Part shown: positions 7,970-11,619 of the stretch, in pieces
Numbering within the stretch: position 1 is the first letter of the stretch
How the letters are laid out: each line of letters begins with the position of its first letter
From: Gammaproteobacteria bacterium
GTDB taxonomy: Bacteria > Pseudomonadota > Gammaproteobacteria > Eutrophobiales > Eutrophobiaceae
NCBI GenBank assembly: GCA_012270695.1
Contig: JAAXHV010000376.1
Location: forward strand, 1 to 11,619
Direction: 5' to 3'
DNA length: 11,619 bases
Notes under the pieces: model-generated
Seen by the model: the letters and a program-made list of their open reading frames with translations, nothing else
What the model was told of the DNA's origin: nothing
Database searches by the model: none
Translations under genes and position numbers: made by a program

Positions 7970-8955
7970 ATGAATTGATACTCACGGAGCAGGAATTACG
8001 CCACTGCGCGGGTATTGACAAGACCTCGCTGCAGGCTGTGGAAAACGCCTTCACCTGGCTGTCTGAAGGCAAGGCGTATATGCCGCCGATCATGCACATT
8101 GAGGTCGCCGACCGCCACGGCGACGTCGACATCAAGAGCGCCTATGTAACGGGACTGGACAGATTCGCTGTCAAGATAGGATCCGGTTTCTTTGACAATC
8201 CGTCCAAGGGCCTGCCCAGTTCCAGCGCCATGATGGTGCTGTTGAGCGCTGCCACCGGGTTATGTGAGGCGGTATTGCTGGACAATGGTTACCTGACCGA
8301 TTTGAGGACGGGGCTGGCCGGCGCGGTCGCGGCGCATCACCTGGGCAGGGATAACATCAGCACCGTCGGGGTCGTGGGCGCCGGCGCCCAGGCGCGCTAC
8401 CAAGTGGAATGCCTGACCCTGGTGCGTGAATTCGACAGACTGCTGGTGCTGGGGCGGGACCCGGAAAGACAGGCCGCTTACAGTGACGAAATGCGACGGA
8501 AACTGGGGATAACCGTCACTGCGGCGGAAAGCATGGAACAACTAGTCGGGGAAAGCGACCTGGTGATCACGACTACGCCGTCCAGGACGCCGCTGATCCG
8601 AGCGGACTGGCTGCATCCCGGCTTGCACATCACCGCCATGGGCAGTGACCTGGCCGGCAAACAGGAACTGGACGCGGGCGTTCTAGCCGCGGCGGACCTC
8701 CTTGTATGCGACCGAAAATCCCAGTGTTTCAGCATGGGTGAATTGCAACACGGACTGGCGGCAGGCATATTGACGGAAAAATCCGTAGTGCTCGAACTGG
8801 GTGAGTTGACCAGCGCCAAAACAACAGGGCGCAGCGATGAACAGCAGGTTACGGTTTGCGACCTGACCGGTACGGGGGTACAGGATACGGCTATCGCCGC
8901 GGTAGCGTATGATGCGGCTGTTTCTTACGGTATCGGCACCGTGATCAGTAATTGA
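7966..8955 (+). CDS. Ornithine cyclodeaminase/mu-crystallin family protein (EutC/BhcD-like)
   Basis: A 329-residue NAD(P)-binding protein of the ornithine cyclodeaminase/mu-crystallin family. Substrate-domain features are MPPIMHIEV at 39-47, K70 in FAVKIGSGFFDNP and the LTDLRTGLAGA segment at 110-120. The Rossmann motif is GAGAQA at 138-143. The N-terminal half closely follows the pattern I recall for EutC proteins (MPP..., GxVDxKxAYVxGLD, GFFDNP, LLDNGYLTD). Family members are cyclodeaminases, imine reductases such as iminosuccinate reductase BhcD, or amino acid dehydrogenases. Its start overlaps the dehydratase stop (ATGA), with AAAGGG nine bases upstream. A dehydratase plus imine reductase pair could remove a beta-hydroxyl group from an amino acid without net loss of nitrogen. 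That coupling is an inference. Confidence 0.88.
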   Translation: MNELILTEQELRHCAGIDKTSLQAVENAFTWLSEGKAYMPPIMHIEVADRHGDVDIKSAYVTGLDRFAVKIGSGFFDNPSKGLPSSSAMMVLLSAATGLCEAVLLDNGYLTDLRTGLAGAVAAHHLGRDNISTVGVVGAGAQARYQVECLTLVREFDRLLVLGRDPERQAAYSDEMRRKLGITVTAAESMEQLVGESDLVITTTPSRTPLIRADWLHPGLHITAMGSDLAGKQELDAGVLAAADLLVCDRKSQCFSMGELQHGLAAGILTEKSVVLELGELTSAKTTGRSDEQQVTVCDLTGTGVQDTAIAAVAYDAAVSYGIGTVISN

Positions 8956-8969
8956 TGGGGGCTCACGGC

Positions 8970-9731
8970 ATGTTTTCACTGCAAGGCAAGACGGCATTGA
9001 TAACCGGGGCGGCCAGGGGAATTGGTTTTGCCGTTGCAAAACGCTTCCGCACGGCCGGCGCGGAGGTGATGATTACCGATATTTCTGATGCGGCTGAAGC
9101 TGCGGCTGCTATCGGCGCGCGCTTCGTCCGGCTCGACGTTTCCCGGGAGCAAGAGGTTGCAGACTGTTTTCAGGAACTGGCTGTGCAACAGCAACGACTG
9201 GATATAGTGGTCAATAATGCCGGTATCGTGCCCAGGGACAATTTCGTGTTGACCGGAGCGGGTCACGATGACAGCCTGCGAGAAGTATTTGAAGTGAATA
9301 CCTATGGGGTATTTTACGGATTGAAACATGCGCCCGCCCGGATGAATGATTACGGTTCCATTATCAATACGGCATCCCTGGCGGCCCACTTGGCTGTGCC
9401 GGGCAACAGCCAGTACTCTGCCAGCAAGGCTGCCGTCGCGCAGCTCACCCGGATTTCTGCGGTAGAGCTGGGGGTGCGCGGTATCCGCGTCAACGCGGTC
9501 TGTCCTTCGTTCATACGCACCGAAATGGGAGGAGGAGACCTGGGAGAAAACATGTCGGCGGAACTCACTGCCCTGGGGAGGATTGGGGAAGTGGAAGATC
9601 TAGTGGGCCTGTATCATTTTCTGGCCTCCGATGAGAGTCGTTTTATCAGCGGGCAGGTCTTCAACGTCGATGGCGGCTGGACGGCCGGTGTCAGTATGAG
9701 GTTAATGAGTAAGTACGCTCAATTTGACTGA
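8970..9731 (+). CDS. Short-chain dehydrogenase/reductase (first of two)
   Basis: A 253-residue classical SDR with TGAARGIG at 12-19, NNAG at 82-85, catalytic S136, and Y149/K153 in the YSASK motif. Acidic residues at the end of the second strand (ITDISD, D37) favour NAD(H) over NADP(H). The C-terminal FNVDGGW is typical of the family. The start at 8970 is chosen because MFSLQGKTALITG has the usual SDR beginning and a GGGGG run sits eight bases upstream; the ATG at 8955, overlapping the cyclodeaminase stop as TGATG, would add five residues. The cytoplasmic oxidation or reduction of an alcohol/carbonyl intermediate of the pathway is likely. The substrate is not identifiable. Confidence 0.9.
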   Translation: MFSLQGKTALITGAARGIGFAVAKRFRTAGAEVMITDISDAAEAAAAIGARFVRLDVSREQEVADCFQELAVQQQRLDIVVNNAGIVPRDNFVLTGAGHDDSLREVFEVNTYGVFYGLKHAPARMNDYGSIINTASLAAHLAVPGNSQYSASKAAVAQLTRISAVELGVRGIRVNAVCPSFIRTEMGGGDLGENMSAELTALGRIGEVEDLVGLYHFLASDESRFISGQVFNVDGGWTAGVSMRLMSKYAQFD

Positions 9732-10525
9732 TGCGCGGCCTGCAGGACAAGGTAATCATAGTCACTGGCGCCGGCAGTCCCAGGGGCATGGGGCATGCCA
9801 CGGCATTGAAACTTGCCGAATACGGCGCCCACGTGGTCGTGTCTGACCTGGAGCAGTGCCGGACCTATCTGGATGAACTGGTTGACCGGATTGCAGTGAT
9901 GGGGCGCCGTTCCCTGGCTGTCTGCTGTGACGTGACGGATGATGATGCTATCCACGTCCTATGCAACAGGGTCATGGGTGAATTCGGCAGGATCGACGGA
10001 CTTTTCAATAACGCGGGTTACGGTAGCATGTCGTTATTCATGCAGACGGACATGGGGGTATACGACCGGATGTTCGCCATCAACACCCGCAGCATCGCCT
10101 GCTTCATGCAGGCCGTCATTCCGCACATGAAAGCAGCAGGGGGCGGCGCCATCGTCAATAATGCTTCCCTGGGCGGGATTTATGCCAACGCCCATTTTTC
10201 CGCTTATGAAGCCTCTAAGTTTGCATTGGTGGGCATGAGTAAATCCGTAGCGCTGGAAGTCGGCGCTGACAATATCCGGGTGAACCTGGTATGCCCCGGG
10301 GCAATTGATACGGATATGGGCGCCGTGATGCCTGCTTACTACGCGCAACTCACCGGAACCACCATAGAGCAATCACGTGAGGCTATCGCCAGGGATGCTG
10401 CCCTGGGCAGATGGGGCCGGCCGGAAGAAGTGGCGGAGGTGGTGGCCTTCTTGTTGAGCGACCTGTCCAGTTACATGACCGGCGCTGCAGTTCCGGTCAG
10501 CGGGGGTTCTCCGCAATCATTGTAG
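9731..10525 (+). CDS. Short-chain dehydrogenase/reductase (second of two)
   Basis: A 264-residue classical SDR beginning at an ATG that shares its A with the preceding stop (TGATG), so it is translationally coupled. The cofactor loop TGAGSPRGMG at 12-21 carries two extra residues compared with the common TGxxxGxG. D39 in VVSDLE suggests NAD(H) preference. NNAG is at 93-96, catalytic S146, and Y159/K163 in YEASK. The two SDRs differ clearly across their length, so they are not a recent tandem duplication and may catalyse successive or different steps. The C-terminus (VPVSGGSPQSL) ends in a slightly unusual tail; most homologues have a VDGG-type motif here. It is the last intact enzyme gene before the regulatory gap. 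Confidence 0.9.
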   Translation: MRGLQDKVIIVTGAGSPRGMGHATALKLAEYGAHVVVSDLEQCRTYLDELVDRIAVMGRRSLAVCCDVTDDDAIHVLCNRVMGEFGRIDGLFNNAGYGSMSLFMQTDMGVYDRMFAINTRSIACFMQAVIPHMKAAGGGAIVNNASLGGIYANAHFSAYEASKFALVGMSKSVALEVGADNIRVNLVCPGAIDTDMGAVMPAYYAQLTGTTIEQSREAIARDAALGRWGRPEEVAEVVAFLLSDLSSYMTGAAVPVSGGSPQSL

Positions 10526-10535
10526 CTGGTGTTCC

Positions 10536-10646
10536 TCAGTATGCCGCCAGTTCGCCGTCCAGCACGACTGACGCCCCGTTCATAAAGCTGTTTTGTTCCG
10601 AGCACAGTCACAGGATTGCATCTACCACTTCTTCGGGCAGATCCAT
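10536..10646 (-). pseudogene. C-terminal remnant of an SDR gene, with an internal stop
   Basis: Read on the minus strand from 10646 to 10536, the sequence encodes MDLPEEVVDAIL, then a TGA stop at 10610-10608, then LCSEQNSFMNG, ASVVLDGE, LAAY and a final TGA at 10538-10536. PEEVxxAxLWLCS...FxxGxxxxxDGE is the C-terminal signature of classical short-chain dehydrogenases, and the stop falls exactly where the family has tryptophan (TGG to TGA is one base change). Everything upstream of this tail is missing; the sequence beyond becomes the AT-rich leader of the receptor gene. I interpret it as a decayed fragment of a third, divergently oriented SDR, not as a functional gene. It is distinct from the end of the intact SDR next door. 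Confidence 0.65.
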
Positions 10647-10663
10647 ACACTTTAACGTTTCAA

Positions 10664-10681
10664 TTAACTCAAATGAGGTAT
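10664..10681 (+). promoter_or_regulatory. Candidate operator, copy 2 of the 18-bp shared element
   Basis: TTAACTCAAATGAGGTAT, 84 bp upstream of the receptor ATG, matches the element at 61-78 at 17 of 18 positions. Here the core palindrome is complete: CTCA-AA-TGAG flanked by TA at both sides. It lies in an AT-rich leader just beyond the SDR remnant. Flanking bases on either side do not match the first copy, so the conservation is confined to the element, as expected for a binding site. Co-regulation of the receptor with the operon is inferred. I could not assign trustworthy -35/-10 boxes around it. Confidence 0.6.
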
Positions 10682-10765
10682 AGGAAAACAAGCGTTTTAT
10701 TACGAAAATTAATTGATAAGTATTTTCTTTCCGGGCTTACAAGCTAACAAACGGGGGATTAATCA

Positions 10766-11619
10766 ATGATAGTAAAACCGTGTTTCAGACCGACCACGAT
10801 AATATCGGTTATTACCTTGGCTTCGATCCTTTTCACTCACTGGGCATCTGCCGCGCTGCTGGAAGAAGTGATAGTCACAGCACAAAAGCGCCAGCAGGAC
10901 GCCCAGGATGTTGGCATTGCTATCAGTTCATTCTCCAACGCGCAGATGAAATCATTGGGTGTGACTGACGCAGCCGATCTGGCCGACCTGACTTCCGGCG
11001 TAACGATCAATATGGAATACGGCACCGCGCCGTTGTTTGCCATTCGCGGCGTGAGTGTCAATGACTTCGCTGCAACGACGCCGCCCGCAGCCGCCGTGTA
11101 CCTGGACGGCGTGTACAAGGCGTCCAATATCAACAGCGGCCCGCAGATGTTTGACATGGAGCGGGTCGAAATCTTGAAGGGACCGCAAGGCACGCTATGG
11201 GGCCGCAACACAACCGGCGGCGCGATCAGTATTACCAGCGTTAAACCCTCCCAGGAAAGTGACGGTTATATTGAGGTCGGATACGGCACACATGATCACA
11301 TACAGGTCGAGGGCGCAATCGGCGCTGGGTTGACGGATAACCTGTCCACCAGGCTGTCCTTCCGTTATATGGAAAGTGACGGCGCTTTCGATTCGGTCAC
11401 GAACGACGAGCATGGCGCCCTGGACAACGTGGCGCTCAGGGGGCAATTACTGCTTGAGACCGGCAACTTTACCGGCCAGCTCATCGCGCATTATGCGCAG
11501 GACAAGGGCGAGATAGAGCCCACGGTCGCATACATCCTGGGAAGCTGCAGCCCGGCAGCCGGTATCGTGACGACCATTGGCGGCGTTCCCGTGGCGGGTG
11601 ATCCCGAACATCCTTCCTG
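10766..11619 (+). CDS. TonB-dependent outer-membrane receptor, 5' part (runs off the window)
   Basis: This open frame starts at ATG 10766 behind a GGGGGA ribosome site (10753-10758) and stays open to the window end, giving 284 residues. Residues 1-29 form a signal peptide: basic start, hydrophobic IISVITLASILF, and an ASA cleavage site. The TonB box EEVIVTAQKR follows at 33-42. The plug domain comes next, with FAIRGVSVNDF, AVYLDGVY and the hallmark RVEILKGPQGTLWGRNTTGG, then the first beta-barrel strands (YIEVGYGTHD, LSTRLSFRYMESDG). Typical receptors are 650-800 residues, so well over half the gene is missing. It should import a scarce or bulky solute across the outer membrane using TonB energy. 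The shared upstream element suggests that solute is the cluster's substrate. Confidence 0.93.
   Translation, partial: MIVKPCFRPTTIISVITLASILFTHWASAALLEEVIVTAQKRQQDAQDVGIAISSFSNAQMKSLGVTDAADLADLTSGVTINMEYGTAPLFAIRGVSVNDFAATTPPAAAVYLDGVYKASNINSGPQMFDMERVEILKGPQGTLWGRNTTGGAISITSVKPSQESDGYIEVGYGTHDHIQVEGAIGAGLTDNLSTRLSFRYMESDGAFDSVTNDEHGALDNVALRGQLLLETGNFTGQLIAHYAQDKGEIEPTVAYILGSCSPAAGIVTTIGGVPVAGDPEHPS

Noticed and set aside
10500..10514. GC-rich hairpin at the end of the second SDR as a terminator
   Set aside because: It lies inside the coding sequence, has a short stem with a G-T pair, and is not followed by a T-run. No convincing terminator was found between this gene and the receptor.
86..10639. 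11-base match TTCTTCGGGCA at 86-96 and 10629-10639
   Set aside because: Its order relative to the 18-bp element is opposite in the two places (after versus before), and the second copy lies in the SDR remnant's codons. Likely chance.
1..11619. tRNA, rRNA, CRISPR array, transposase or phage features
   Set aside because: None seen on reading either strand. The window is occupied by metabolic genes with short gaps.

Overview
The window reads as part of a proteobacterial chromosome, probably an aerobic, possibly marine or soil gammaproteobacterium. This rests on the TonB-dependent receptor with an EEVIVTAQKR-type TonB box (a style common in Gammaproteobacteria and sphingomonads), a moderately high GC coding style and dense catabolic operon organisation. 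The taxonomic call is inference. All intact genes lie on the + strand.

Layout: (a) 1-166, a leader with a 7-bp inverted repeat and an 18-bp element that recurs at the other end of the cluster. (b) 167-3974, the two subunits of an ATP-dependent hydantoinase/oxoprolinase-type enzyme, in the order B then A. (c) 4017-5195, an MFS-type inner-membrane transporter. (d) 5263-6957, a thiamine-diphosphate enzyme of the acetolactate synthase/oxalyl-CoA decarboxylase superfamily, with a perfect Shine-Dalgarno that may be sequestered by a hairpin. (e) 6938-8955, a PLP-dependent dehydratase/deaminase and an ornithine-cyclodeaminase-family protein. As a pair they resemble EutB/EutC of (hydroxy)ectoine utilisation and BhcB/BhcD of the beta-hydroxyaspartate cycle. 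(f) 8970-10525, two short-chain dehydrogenases. (g) 10526-10765, an intergenic region with a minus-strand SDR C-terminal remnant and the second copy of the 18-bp element. (h) 10766-end, the 5' part of a TonB-dependent receptor gene that runs off the window.

Genes 6938-10525 are joined by overlaps or near-overlaps (ATGA, TGATG junctions), so the seven enzyme/transporter genes look like one operon. Its logic fits uptake and breakdown of an exogenous nitrogenous compound. The receptor would carry it across the outer membrane and the MFS protein across the inner membrane. HyuAB would open a cyclic amide/imide or carry out a related ATP-dependent step. The EutB/EutC-like pair would act on a hydroxy-amino acid or imine intermediate, the ThDP enzyme would cleave or join a 2-oxo acid, and the SDRs would oxidise or reduce alcohol/carbonyl intermediates. 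The substrate cannot be read from the sequence. No eutD/eutE, aminotransferase or regulator gene is present.

The strongest non-coding signal is the TTAACYCAAATGAGGTAT element (17/18 identical) placed 88 and 84 bp upstream of the hyuB-like and receptor start codons. It ties the operon and the receptor into one probable regulon.
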